Below are positions 12,725 through 23,112 of a DNA stretch of 64,000 nt, one piece after another. The number at the start of each line of letters is the position of its first letter. The stretch's first letter is position 1. Source of the DNA: Scleromitrula shiraiana (lineage: Eukaryota; Ascomycota; Leotiomycetes; Helotiales; Sclerotiniaceae); the NCBI GenBank assembly GCA_028455995.1, contig JABELC010000001.1:3088501-3152500 (forward strand). The letters run 5' to 3'. Below the pieces are notes generated by a model. That model saw only the letters and a program-made list of their open reading frames with translations. It searched no databases and was not told the origin of the DNA. Both the position numbers and the translations under genes were made by a program.

Positions 12725-15414
12725 CTAAGCAGCCATAACAACTAATTCCTCCTCCCCCCTCCTCCCCATCCTCTCCACCCCAAAACACTCCTTCCCACCC
12801 CTCCCCCTCCCAATCCCCAATGCAAACCTCGCCTCCCCACCCCTAAAATGTTCCGAAACAGACATCAACCTCGTAACAAGATCGCTCTTCGATCTCGGCG
12901 CTCTAAAAGCCGCATCATCCAGCAAATGGCTCGAATGAACAAGACTGATGATTTCAGCCAGACAATCCACCGCATGGGGTAGACGGAAGAATTTTCTCTC
13001 GGGGATTAGGAGGAGGAGGGCGAGGAAGTAGATGATTAGGAGGACGAGACAGATGTAGAAGGATGGGAGGTTGGGGAGCATGCGGACTTCGCCGGAGGGG
13101 GTGGTGAGTGGGAAGAAGATTCCGCCGGCGAGGACGGGGAGGAGGATGAAGATTAGTGAGGCGAGGGAGAACCAGGCGATGCGGTAATGGGCATTTCTTA
13201 GAGCGTTGAATGTGCATGAGAAAGGAAGGGTAGCGGTATAGTCTAGAAGGAGTGATTTTTCGGCGGTGGCACCGATGGGCTGTGCGAGTTCGGCCCATGG
13301 TTGAAGTTTTCGGATTGCCATGTCGATTGGTTGGAATAAGAGGTAGAGAATCATTCCGAGTGTAGCTGGTATGAAACTATAGATGAAGTTTGCGCCAGAG
13401 TATCCGGCATCATTAGGGCCTGGTTGGATTAATGGCAGAAAGCCACTGCGGAATGATGTTGATGGCAAAGATGATACAATAATTAATGCTAGCAGCAGGA
13501 TAAATGCTGTAACGCACCATAGTATAATGAAAGTTTCGCGGAGGAACCAAGGAATGTATCGAAATCGAGTAGCAGAATTGTAAACATTCGAACGGTTTTC
13601 CTCTCCATCATGTACACCACTGAATTTTCTTTCCACTTTGCCACCCTCGAGAGTGTATCGTCTTGTGGGAGCTCCGTTTTCTCCAATCGTGTAGAAAACT
13701 TCTTGTGTAGGACTTGGGGTTTCCCAATACCCCAATCGATCACTCCGCCCTCCCAATTGTCTCCTAATTTCTTCTTTGCTACTCATTATCTCCGTACCAG
13801 GATAATCCCTTAGACTGTTGCTGCGAGGTAACAAAGCGATCAGGTCTGCCAATGATCGAGGATCCCACATAAGTCCAGTCGTTCGATGGAAGAAAAAAGC
13901 AGCAATTAGAACCAAGCCCATACACATAAAAATGTATATCGCTATCAAAGTCCAAGCAATACCCTGAACCGCAGTCCACTTCCAACTCCCATTCACCAAG
14001 ATCACAGAGAATAAACATCCCTCTAATGGTATCGTGAAAATTGATAACCACAAACATGACCCCGCAATATCAATCATCACTGGTCCATCCCATCTCGGCC
14101 AAAACATATGTCTTGGAAAGACTTCCAAGAAAAGAGCATTACTTCTGTGCTCCGCCTCTTCCATCGCCATTAAGGTATAAGGCATAATTCTCGTAATAGC
14201 TGCCATAATACTTTGAACATATACAAATATGCACGCTCCCACCATCTGTGGTAAGAAACCAAATATAAAATATCTACCTCCATAGATACCCGAATTCCAG
14301 GCCCCGAGGCCATTGTAGGTATTTGAATATATCGCGCAAAACATAATCGCTGCTGTCATGAGAAGACATAATGCTGTGATAACTATCAAAGAAAATGGTC
14401 GTAAAATTCTAGGTAAAAACTTTAAGTCTGGATGACGTCGTACATTTTGTGGAGGGGGAATTGGGATGAATAGTTCGGTATTATTATTTGTAGCGATTGG
14501 AATGGTGTGCCTTTCTAAAGGTTGTCTAAATTCTTCAGTGACAAGAGGGGATAAAGGTCGGGTGGTATTAAAACCAAACAGTTGTCGAGGTTTTGGAGTA
14601 GAACGATGCTTTCTAACCAGAGCAAGTTGGGCTCTAGTTGGTCGCTGTGGAATGTATCTATTTTCATCTGGAACAATTCTTTCCACCGGATAATCGTCTG
14701 AACTTTCCGAAGTATTCGGTTGCTGAGATTGTCTAATCCTTCTTTGCTCCTCCTCATCTCTCGTCAACTGATCTATCGCGAAACGAATATATGGGGTATC
14801 ATCATTATTAGGCGTTGGTGCACTTTCGTCCTCGAAATTATCCTCCATTCTCTTCTCTCTTCTTGCAGCTTCAGCCTCGAGGTTTTGAATCTGTTGCTCG
14901 TCGAATTGAACCATTGTATCGTTGGAACGACGCGAAGCCTCATGAGCTCTAATCAGAGGGCGTTCGATAGATTCTCTCAGATTCTCGTAACTTCGCGAGG
15001 GCGTACGAGGTTGAGATGGAGGTATCTCCCAGGTTGTCACCGGCCTTGCATGAGCATGAGAGGAGATACTCGAAGGATCTGATGGTGTTTTTTCACCGTA
15101 TTGTACATCAACTGCACTTGGACCAGGAAGATCTGAAGTAAGTACTATTTGTAATTGAGGTCTTCGATCTAATAGATCCAAGTTAGAGTTAGTCAAATGA
15201 AGGATTGATTTACTTTAATTGTTCCATTCCAAATGATTCAACATTTATGATTTAGAAGGAACAAGAATAGAGTAAAGTGATATAGTATGGATAAGGGTAA
15301 GGGTAAGGGTAAGTAGGAAGGGAATGTGTGCGAGTATGGGGTGATGGAGTAGGAAAGACAAGAAGAGTCAAACTTACGGGTAACATTTCTCACATCTAGA
15401 TTCCCTAGATTCAT
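12725..15414 (-). CDS. DUF3433 integral membrane protein
   Basis: Model: exon 1 15414-15378, exon 2 15168-12725, about 826 residues. The long exon has no ATG near its open start, and a TAA lies just upstream of it. A short first exon beginning MNLGNLDVRNV with a GTAAGT donor supplies the start. After a CTAAC branch site, acceptors at 15169 or 15132 both keep frame. Residues 1-260 are hydrophilic. Two similar membrane blocks follow, at about 265-470 and 545-735. Each has a hydrophobic pair and the motif pattern RPF/PWF...GFLP...FIPATLG or FGFLPQMVG, the hallmark of the fungal DUF3433 family, which often has the domain twice. The region between them holds YWETPSPTQEVFYTIGENG. Function is unknown; plasma-membrane or cell-wall-related roles are only inference. 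Confidence 0.85.
15292..15312. repeat. (TAAGGG)n short repeat inside the first DUF3433 intron
   Basis: Three and a half TAAGGG hexamers lie within the proposed 209-nt intron of the DUF3433 gene. On the transcribed strand this is a pyrimidine-rich CCCTTA tract upstream of the branch site. Confidence 0.85.
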
Positions 15415-15740
15415 CTTCTTCTAATTCTGAATGCAATAGATTGATTTTGTATAGATATCAGGAAGATGATGACCGAATAAGGAAAAACTCCACCAATGAT
15501 TTATGAAATTAATGAAGGAATGCATCTTCAAGGTTTTGAGCGGAGTAAGTATACAGTAATAGTATGAAAAAGTGGCAGGTAGGTTGAAAAGATGGCTGGA
15601 TGTGTTGGTTGTTGGTTGTTTAGTTGTTGGTTGTTGGTTCCACCTCTAAAATAAAAAAAAAATAAAAAAAATAATAAAGGTGGTTGGGTAGCGGTTATTT
15701 TGTCTTTTGTCTTTTGTCTTTTGCCTTCAGAACTAGTTCT

Positions 15741-15788
15741 ACCATTACTATTATTATTACTATTACTATTACTATTACCATTACCATA
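15741..15788. repeat. (ACTATT)n microsatellite
   Basis: ACTATT/ATTACT hexamers, imperfect, in the spacer. A related TATTGTACTAT-rich stretch follows at about 15850-15910. Confidence 0.85.
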
Positions 15789-15982
15789 GTAAGTATTCCT
15801 CTCCCAATACTATCATTATTGTACTTCCGTATTTTGTATCTCGTATCTCTAACTATTGTACTATTGTATTGTACTATTGTATTATTGTATTATTGTATTG
15901 TACTATTATTTTATTTATTGAAGTTAAAATCTTATTATGCTTCTACCACTTATTATTACTATATTGTGATTATCTCTTCAAT

Positions 15983-16052
15983 GTATGCATGGTATCGTAT
16001 GCATGGTATCGTATGCATGGTATCGTATGCATGGTATCGTATGCATGGTATC
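15983..16052. repeat. Perfect 14-bp tandem repeat, five copies
   Basis: The unit GTATGCATGGTATC occurs five times without a mismatch and is followed by a partial sixth unit. The core ATGCAT is palindromic, so each unit could form a small dyad. Perfect identity suggests recent expansion. It lies 570 bp upstream of the DUF3433 start. Confidence 0.95.
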
Positions 16053-16160
16053 GTATAGCATGATAGATAGATATCATCATCATCATCATTCAGCTATATC
16101 TCCTCTGCCCCTCCCCTCCCCTACCCTACCCTACCCTACCCTCCCCTCCTTCCCCAATTG

Positions 16161-16162
16161 AT

Positions 16163-16212
<50 letters not shown>
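16161..16212. repeat. (AATC)n microsatellite
   Basis: About twelve AATC copies, preceded at 16116-16145 by a CCCTA/CCCTC tract. Confidence 0.95.
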
Positions 16213-16213
<1 letters not shown>

Positions 16214-16709
16214 TAATAAATATCACAACGTTTCATCAAACTACTGTAAGAAAACGGGGCGAACGAAAGACAATTGGTTATGAAATTCGTTTTCAATGCA
16301 ATGTTAAACCTGGTACAGTACAGCAAAGGAAACCTGCAGATTTGCCCTACCTGAATTGGGATAATTATCTTATCAAGAATCAACATCATTTTGTATCTCT
16401 TTAGTTTCCTTTTCTTTTCTTGTCTTGTTTTGTCTTATCTTGTCTTGTACAGTTGTGTATTATTGGAATTGTTCCAAGTTGAGTCATTGAATAGTTCTAA
16501 TGACTGTGCACAAATTTCTTTCGTTGAAAAATTCATGCAAGGTCCGATAGAAGTAGACCTACACCATCTAGTATGGCAAAATAAATGAAGAAATTTTCTG
16601 TTCTACCATTTTCTTTGCGTTTACTGTATTGCCTCTTTGATATGGTCATATAGCATTTGAGTGTTTTCTGCGTGTGATTGTATAGAATCTGATTTAGAAA
16701 TTCTTTTTC

Positions 16710-17594
16710 TTATTCATGAATAAGATTCTCCAACCAGTTACACAAATCTCTAAACTCCACCCCACTCGTTCCATGACCCATCCCATCATAAACCTTTACC
16801 GTCAAATTCTCCTTCTTTACCTCAATCTCCGTTCCCTTCTTCTCGCCACCCCCCTCCCCCATGATCCTCTCAACCCTCCTCTTCGTCCCCCTAAAAATCC
16901 TCATCGGCACCAAAAAATCTCTACTCCCATGCGCCAAAAACCCCTTCATCCTCCTATCCCCATGTCCCTCTCTCTGCCCCTCCCCCTCCCCATCCAACCT
17001 CCTCAACCCCCTCACCCTCGGCAAAAATCCACTCAAACCAACCCACCCCCCAATTTCCCCCCTATACCTGCCCCCAAACGCAGCCACCATCGCCACCGCC
17101 GCCCCCTGACTAAACCCCCCAACAACAATCCTCTCCCTCTTTACTCCCCTTCTAATCTCCTCCTCCACTAACCCATCGACATATTCCACGCTTTCCCAAA
17201 TCTGCGCTTCCATCTCCGCTGTTAGTGATCCATCTAAATCTTCCTCCGAATCCGAAAATACATCTACCTGCCCTTCCCCTTCCCCTTTCTCATCCCCATC
17301 CCCATCCCCCTTCCCCTCCCCACCACCCCCCCTCCTCCCAACCCCAACCATCCTAAACCCCCCCTCGCCCGGAACAAACCACCCCGTATCACGCACCTCC
17401 CTCAAAACCCCCGCACTAGGAAAAACCCACCTAGCAAACGGCAGCTTCCCCGCCCCCTGAAACTGCTCCGCTAGATTCACCCATCCACGCGCATCGTCGC
17501 CCAGTCCATGGAGAAAAATAATCGTTGCTGGGGTTGGAGAATCTTTTTGAGCGGGGATTATTATGGGATTTTTTTGATTGTTCGCGTGGGCCAT
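16710..17594 (-). CDS. Acyl-protein thioesterase-like serine hydrolase
   Basis: Single exon of 294 residues starting MAHANNQKN. The fold follows the phospholipase/carboxylesterase (APT1/LYPLA) family. IIFLHGLGD (25-33) forms the oxyanion-hole loop. W57 and the FPSAG motif follow, then the nucleophile elbow GGFSQG with Ser162. Asp226 (HGSRD) and His274 (GMGHGT) complete a visible Ser-Asp-His triad. The family removes palmitate from proteins or hydrolyses lysophospholipids in the cytosol. The protein is longer than the usual ~230-240 residues. The excess is a Gly/Glu/Asp/Lys-rich insert at about 83-118 and further loops at 200-216 and 245-262, all coded by purine-rich DNA resembling the neighbouring repeats. 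The true substrate is unknown; a member of the broader alpha/beta-hydrolase esterases remains possible. Confidence 0.85.
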   Translation of the reverse strand: MAHANNQKNPIIIPAQKDSPTPATIIFLHGLGDDARGWVNLAEQFQGAGKLPFARWVFPSAGVLREVRDTGWFVPGEGGFRMVGVGRRGGGGEGKGDGDGDEKGEGEGQVDVFSDSEEDLDGSLTAEMEAQIWESVEYVDGLVEEEIRRGVKRERIVVGGFSQGAAVAMVAAFGGRYRGEIGGWVGLSGFLPRVRGLRRLDGEGEGQREGHGDRRMKGFLAHGSRDFLVPMRIFRGTKRRVERIMGEGGGEKKGTEIEVKKENLTVKVYDGMGHGTSGVEFRDLCNWLENLIHE

Positions 17595-17754
17595 TTCTTT
17601 TTGGGATGAGGAGCGTGAGAGGAGGGTTTTGTTTTGTTTTGTTTTGTTGGTTTGGTATTGCTGGTCAAGAGGTTGTGTTTATGTGTTTATGTGTTTGTAT
17701 GGTTTACCCCGCAATTTGCCCTATCCTATCTCCTTATTTACGCTATTTCCCTAG

Positions 17755-17830
17755 CTGCGGGGAAAGCTATACTAAGCTATACTATACTATACTAAGCTAT
17801 ATTATACTACACTATACTATACCATACCAT
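17755..17830. repeat. (ACTAT)n/(AAGCTAT)n imperfect tract
   Basis: Repeated CTATACTA and AAGCTATACT words in the spacer upstream of the thioesterase gene. Confidence 0.75.
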
Positions 17831-17931
17831 CTTACTCGTAATCAACCTATATACTCACTCGAGTAGATGAACAAAAAAGAGATATCCCCGATTCCACCAT
17901 CAAACCTAATCGTATATATACTTCCACCTCT

Positions 17932-17987
17932 CATCATCACCATCATCATCACCATCATCATCACCATCATCATCACCATCATCATCA
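17932..17987. repeat. (CATCATCAC)n 9-bp repeat
   Basis: About six copies of the nonamer CATCATCAC, an expanded ATC triplet tract with a regular CAC interruption. Confidence 0.95.
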
Positions 17988-18243
17988 AACCCACTAATCT
18001 ATAACATCCATCCATCAAAAAAAAAAGAGCCATCAACATACCGCATCTTATCATCAGCAATAAAATATCTATTCCTCTTCCTTCCTAACCCCCGTTTCGA
18101 TTCCATTTCGATTCCGTTTCGGGATCAATGATCAAATAATCTACATATATAAGCAAGTATAAGCAAGTATAAACATCCCCAATGGAACTTTGTAAACTCC
18201 AGAACAAATTTGCGTGGCGTACATGTATGTATACATACATTCA

Positions 18244-18335
18244 CCATACCATACCATACCATACCATACTATACCATGCCAGAAACCCAAAGTCCTCTCC
18301 GCTCGGCTCGGCTCGGCTCGGCTCGGCTTGGCTCC
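18244..18335. repeat. (CATAC)n followed by (GCTCG)n pentamer repeats
   Basis: CATAC-type pentamers at 18244-18279 and GCTCG pentamers at 18301-18335. The second is GC-rich, unlike its AT-rich surroundings. Confidence 0.9.
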
Positions 18336-18380
18336 TTGCTTCATGCTTCTTGGTAGTTGGTAGTTGGTGGATATGTCGAA

Positions 18381-18382
18381 AC

Positions 18383-18413
<31 letters not shown>

Positions 18414-18414
18414 C
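18381..18414. repeat. (AT)n microsatellite
   Basis: AT dinucleotide tract with one CAT interruption. Confidence 0.9.
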
Positions 18415-18913
18415 CTCACTCCAAGAAAACAGCGCCCCATTCCCGCCCCATTCTATTAACAATCATTACATTACATTCATTCAAAGAATCCCCACTTCAA
18501 TCCAATCATTCAGTTGATTTGTAAATCTCATACGAACAAACGAACAAACGAACAAACAAACGAGCGAACGAATACTTGCCTTCTTTTTGAAATGAAATAC
18601 TATACAACGCAACATTTTTTTACATACAAGTTAAAAAAAATAATATAAATTAAACAAAAAAATAGAGAAAAGTAAAAACGCCATAGCATATGCGCCACCC
18701 TGGTATCAATCTCAAAAACACCAAGTTGAATACAATATCCAAAAGTAAATCAAATCAGATCAAATCAAATCAGATAAATCGTAAAAATCCATCCTTCGGT
18801 GTCCTCCCAATCGGAAATTCAATACCGAACTTTTAATATTACCTCCATCTCATCCCATCCCATTCTATCCCAACCCAACCCAACCTAACCTAACCTAACC
18901 TATCCCAAATCCC

Positions 18914-20203
18914 CTACTCTAAAATAGCCATCCCAATCCCCACCTTCTCCCCCCTCCCCTTCCCACCCATACTCAAATCCGTATTCAAACCCAACTCGCT
19001 CTTCCTCCTCTCTCTCTCCCTCTCCCTCTCAACCTCCTCATCATGATCCAAAACCACCACTTTCGGAATCGTCCACGTACTACTCCTACTCCTATTCCCC
19101 GTCCGACTCGTCATCACACTCGGTGGACCCGAATGACTCCTTCGTGCCCGCTGGTAGACGTCGAAGCGCGTGTCGCGCCTGTGGTTGTAGCTTAATTTTC
19201 TGACCAGCGCGGGGGGGGAATCATGGGAATTTGTATTGGTATTGGTATTGCTGTTGGTATTGCTGTTGGTATTGCTGTTGGTATTGCGGTTGGTATTGCG
19301 GTTGGTATTGCGGTTGGTATTGGTTTTGGTGATTGTATTGAACCTTTCGGGTTGGGAGGCTTCGATGTCTATTTCGTGGAATGTCTCGATGTTGGTGAGT
19401 GGTTTGTAAGCGGTGGGGAAAGTTGGGGAAAAGGGTTCGTGAGATTCGGTTTCGGTGACGGGTTGGTATGTGGGGGGTTTATAGGCTGTTGGGAAGGATG
19501 AGGGGAATGGCTCTGAGATTTCGGAGGAGTCGGATGAATTGGTTGAGTTGGATGAGTCAGAGAAACGCTTTAGATCGACGGGTTTGTACATTTTGCCGGC
19601 TCGGTGACGATAGTAGATGATGAATCCGTGGATTAGGGGGATATATAATGCTGGGCTGGAAGATGTTTTATTAGAGGGGTATTCTTTCTGGTATTTGTTA
19701 TGGGTAGGTGAAAGTATTAAACTTACAGTAATATTGCATCAATTATAATGACAACATAAGAGGGTGCTTTTCTCACTCGATTCATGTCTGATATGAAATT
19801 CAAAGAAAACAATGCCGTCCAGAATGTACACTTGAAGACGTTCGTAATAACGAAGACAACAGGCATCATTTTGCGTCTAAATATGAGGAAAATCTCCAGA
19901 ATGGTGAGTGATATACACAGTGCACAGAATCCTAAATAAACGGAGCCGATACTGAAGGGACATTGTTAGCTCTCAAGGTAGTTGAAAGATGGATAGCATT
20001 AGAGATGGGTATACTGACGCAAGGCTCGTTTTGTATTGCGAATCACTATAATAGCTGTTTCCATTCGACCAATCTCGAACGAGTGAAAAGATATCAAAGG
20101 CGACAATAGCAAGTGTAAAAGAAGGGAATGTAATCTGGATGGCCCAACATGGAAATAGAACAAGTCTCCTCCAAGGAGCATATGGATGATGAGTTTCTGC
20201 CAT
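18914..20203 (-). CDS. Four-span fungal membrane protein with NTN-repeat tail
   Basis: Three exons: 20203-20019, 19951-19727, 19655-18914, about 383 residues. Both introns (67 and 71 nt) are GT-AG and keep frame. Four hydrophobic segments appear: one in exon 1 (LVLFPCWAIQITF onward), two in exon 2 (VYLGFCALCISLTIL and VVFVITNVFKCTFWTALF), and one spanning the last junction (VVIIIDAILL-PALYIPLIHG). After YYRHRAGKMYK comes a long hydrophilic tail rich in Ser, Thr and Asn. It includes about ten NT-N/S/R units (about residues 260-292) coded by a microsatellite, then a basic Ser/Arg-rich part. I do not recognise a named family. The short N-terminus and four spans resemble fungal MARVEL-like proteins, but no diagnostic motif is visible. 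Function unknown. Confidence 0.75.
19223..19322. repeat. Coding hexanucleotide repeat (GTATTG/CTGTTG)
   Basis: In-frame hexamers that encode the Asn-Thr-Asn-Ser/Arg run in the tail of the four-span membrane protein. They include blocks of GTTGGTATTGCT-type and GTTGGTATTGCG-type units. Confidence 0.9.
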
Positions 20204-23112
20204 ATTATATAATCGTTGTTGCCCAATGATGATCGAATATCTATACTTAAAGATATGATTCTATGAAATGAATTATGTAAAAAACATCCCTTCGAAGGAA
20301 GAGGAAAGAAAAGAAAAAGAAAAATAACAAATGATCTAGACAGCAGATCTCAAGTATATATAAATTTAAAGAGGAAAAAGAAGGAGAAGATCCAAAAGCA
20401 ATCAGGATATAGTAGTCTCGAACTAAAGTATACTGCGCATTTACGAATCCAAACAATAGCCTTAGTTAAAAGAATAATGAATGAAACAAACCGTTAGTAA
20501 AATCTTTCGATGTCCCAAGGTGGGATGAGCCGCCGCATTATACAAATGGAGCAAGCAAATCACAAGTTGTTGAGACAACACATCGCATCATCAGCAAGTA
20601 AAGCAAAGCACTGCAAAGCAAAAAGAAAGCAGGCAAGGCAAAATGTGAATTATTGCATTTTCCCCATACCATATGCAGTCGACTCAGCCTCAAGCTGTAA
20701 GAGGGAAGGGAAAAAGAGTGACCCATAATATTATATAGAGCCATGTTTCTAGAATTCTCATAGGTTGTCGATCGTAATACAGGTATTAGCGTATGTAAAA
20801 TATACTGTAATTACTGAATAAGTAAATAAGGGAAGAATTTAATTATGAGCTAGGCTTTTTCTTTTTGAGAACGGAACCTCGTATATGATATGATGATATG
20901 ATGGATATACCCAAGGTGGATACAATCTGGTTTAGTATTGGTATATTGAAGGTTTAGTTGTTTTGTTCTCTCATGGGATTTGACATGAAAACGAAGAAAG
21001 AAAAGAAAGATCCACATGAAGTTCCACGTTCTACAGCCCTGTTCGCTTGTCATGAAGTCTAAGTTAGAGAAAGAGGCTGTAAGAGGCTGTAAGAATGGTG
21101 GATAAAAAGATATATTATTGAAAGGGTTCCGAAGTGGAACGAAGGATAAGAGATCCCTGGCTGAGCTAATCTAAGCTAATCTATATTGAGCTAATACTAA
21201 GCGAGTACGATCACGTGTGCGTAACAGTGGCATATGCTTGTGGATGGGAAGAAGGGAAGTACAGTATATGTACACGGAAGAGGTTGTTTTTTTTTTTGCC
21301 CGTTTTGCTTAATTACTTGCTTGTTTGATTGCTTGAGTGCTTGAATGCTTAGGTGCTTGAGTGCTTTGGTGATTTGTTTGGATGGTTCTAGGAGGTATGT
21401 GATATAATATGATATAATATGATAAAATTCATAAGATATGATGAGGTAAAGCCTAAGAGGTACTTCCATACTATGTAGATAGGCCCAGGTGGTAGATAAG
21501 AACATTTTCAAAAAGGCGTTCAAACAGGCATAAAATTCGTTGAAAATGGTATTTCGATTGTATTGTATTGTATTGTATTGTTCTCGTATATGATGAAAAA
21601 AGACTTTTCGTTGGGCTGATTTCATATTTTCATATTTTTTACTATCCATCGGTTGGACCGTACCATACTTCTTCATTGCTTCTTTTGAATCTTGAGATTT
21701 TTTACACTTACATGCATGTAGTTCATAGGACATAGGCCATTCATTATTCATTATCCATTTTATTTTTAGATATTGCGTTGTCGTCACCAAGTCTTAGAGC
21801 TATGTAATACCAATTCCGACATGTTGCATTCTAAGTCTTTGTTTTTTATCTTAGTCTTCATATCGAACTTATTCTTGTTAGTAAATTTATATCCCCAGCC
21901 ATCTTCATATCATTTGTATTCATCCGGTCTCGTTCCCATTCCCATTCCTGTTGTTGTACTGTCGAGTGAATACTTCTATCCGTTCTTCTATCCAGTCCTA
22001 TAGATATCAATCACTCTATAATCTCATCACATCTCACCTCACCTCACCTAATTTCAGAAATATAGACCTCAATAAAGGCCACTCCCATTTCCATTTCCAT
22101 TCCTTCGCCACTCCATTCATCGTCGATTCATCCATTCATCCATCCATCCATTCATTCATTCATTCATTCATTCATGTCTCCCTCACCCTAAGCCTCCTCG
22201 CATTCACCCGTTCCAACAAATCTCACTCATGGATACATGCATGTGCTGATCAATATCTCATCCCATCTCACCAATCCAATCCAGTCGTACCAGTCCGGGC
22301 ATTCACTCCACCGCTCTCTGCTGAGCCTCAATATCCGTCCCCACATCTATCCCTATGGAACTAGTTTTATTAATCCTTCAAGCCCACCACCGCCACTTAT
22401 TTATTTCCAATACTACCTATGTATGTATAAACTCTATCAAATACAGTATAACCTGGAAACCGAATAACTGGGAAAACAAAATCAAGCGTTTATAATTCAA
22501 TCCTTCGTGAATATAGTAAATCCTTCCGTCTGTGCGTCTCATGGTTCTGTACTCTTATTTGATGCCTATTGTGGTACAATAGTGGGGTAGTTCTGTCTAT
22601 GTACGGTATGTTTTCTCATAACTAAAATAAAGATGAAGACGAGGACGAGGATGAAGATGAAAATATTCAATCTTACTCTACTTATACATACATCTACATC
22701 TTTCCGTTCTTTTCCCTTGCAATGCATTCCTTTTCCGTTTGCTATGCGAGCTTGCTTGTTTGCTTTCCCCACCAAGCTTACTACCATTCATAATCATTGT
22801 TCGGAAGGTCGGATATACCAATGTGATAGTATTGTGTATCCCGAGTGTTCTTCTCATAACGGCGTATGTTGCGGTATAAAAGTATGCTGTTGTTTATTCA
22901 TTTTTTTATTTATAATATACGACATTGCACTGTTGTAAAGGACGCGTGCATGATGCGATCCAGGATACGATATAAGACTATCCACAGCTAAGTATAGCAT
23001 CTTATGTTGCGGATTATTATGTGGTCATTCCATTCATTGATCTATATAGTATATACCATACTACATCACACCATCCATCCTCAACACATTACCCACCAAA
23101 CCACCCACTTAC
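20204..23112. other. 2.9-kb gene-free spacer
   Basis: I can support no gene. A 197-codon frame at 21197-21790 lacks an ATG start and partly translates simple repeats (GCTTGATTGCTTGAGTGCTT-like and TTGTA repeats). Small (TTCA)n, (CATC)n and (TATTG)n tracts occur near 21550, 22130 and 22160. The upper end should hold the 3' end of the Git1-like transporter transcript. Confidence 0.55.

Larger units (their letters stand above)
15415..16709. other. Repeat-rich spacer / DUF3433 promoter side
   Basis: This is the upstream region of the DUF3433 gene and the 3' side of the thioesterase gene. It contains several microsatellites and one perfect 14-bp tandem repeat (listed separately). Open frames here are translations of those repeats. 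No gene supported. Confidence 0.6.
17595..18913. other. Repeat-dense spacer
   Basis: Promoter side of the thioesterase gene and 3' side of the four-span membrane protein gene. It contains at least five different microsatellites in 1.3 kb (listed separately). Open frames here encode only the repeats. No gene supported. Confidence 0.6.

Noticed and set aside
12954..13298. Arg/Pro/His-rich minus-strand frame overlapping DUF3433
   Set aside because: Alternate frame of the DUF3433 exon, which codes hydrophobic spans in the correct frame.
15292..15312. TAAGGG repeats as internal telomere sequence
   Set aside because: Fungal telomeres are TTAGGG; this is TAAGGG (CCCTTA on the other strand), only 3.5 copies, among many other microsatellites.
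15684..16063. Frames of 124 and 64 codons as membrane proteins
   Set aside because: They only translate ATT- and ATGCAT-type microsatellites.
21197..21790. 197-codon minus-strand frame as a gene
   Set aside because: No ATG at its start, several sections are translations of simple repeats, and there are no motifs.
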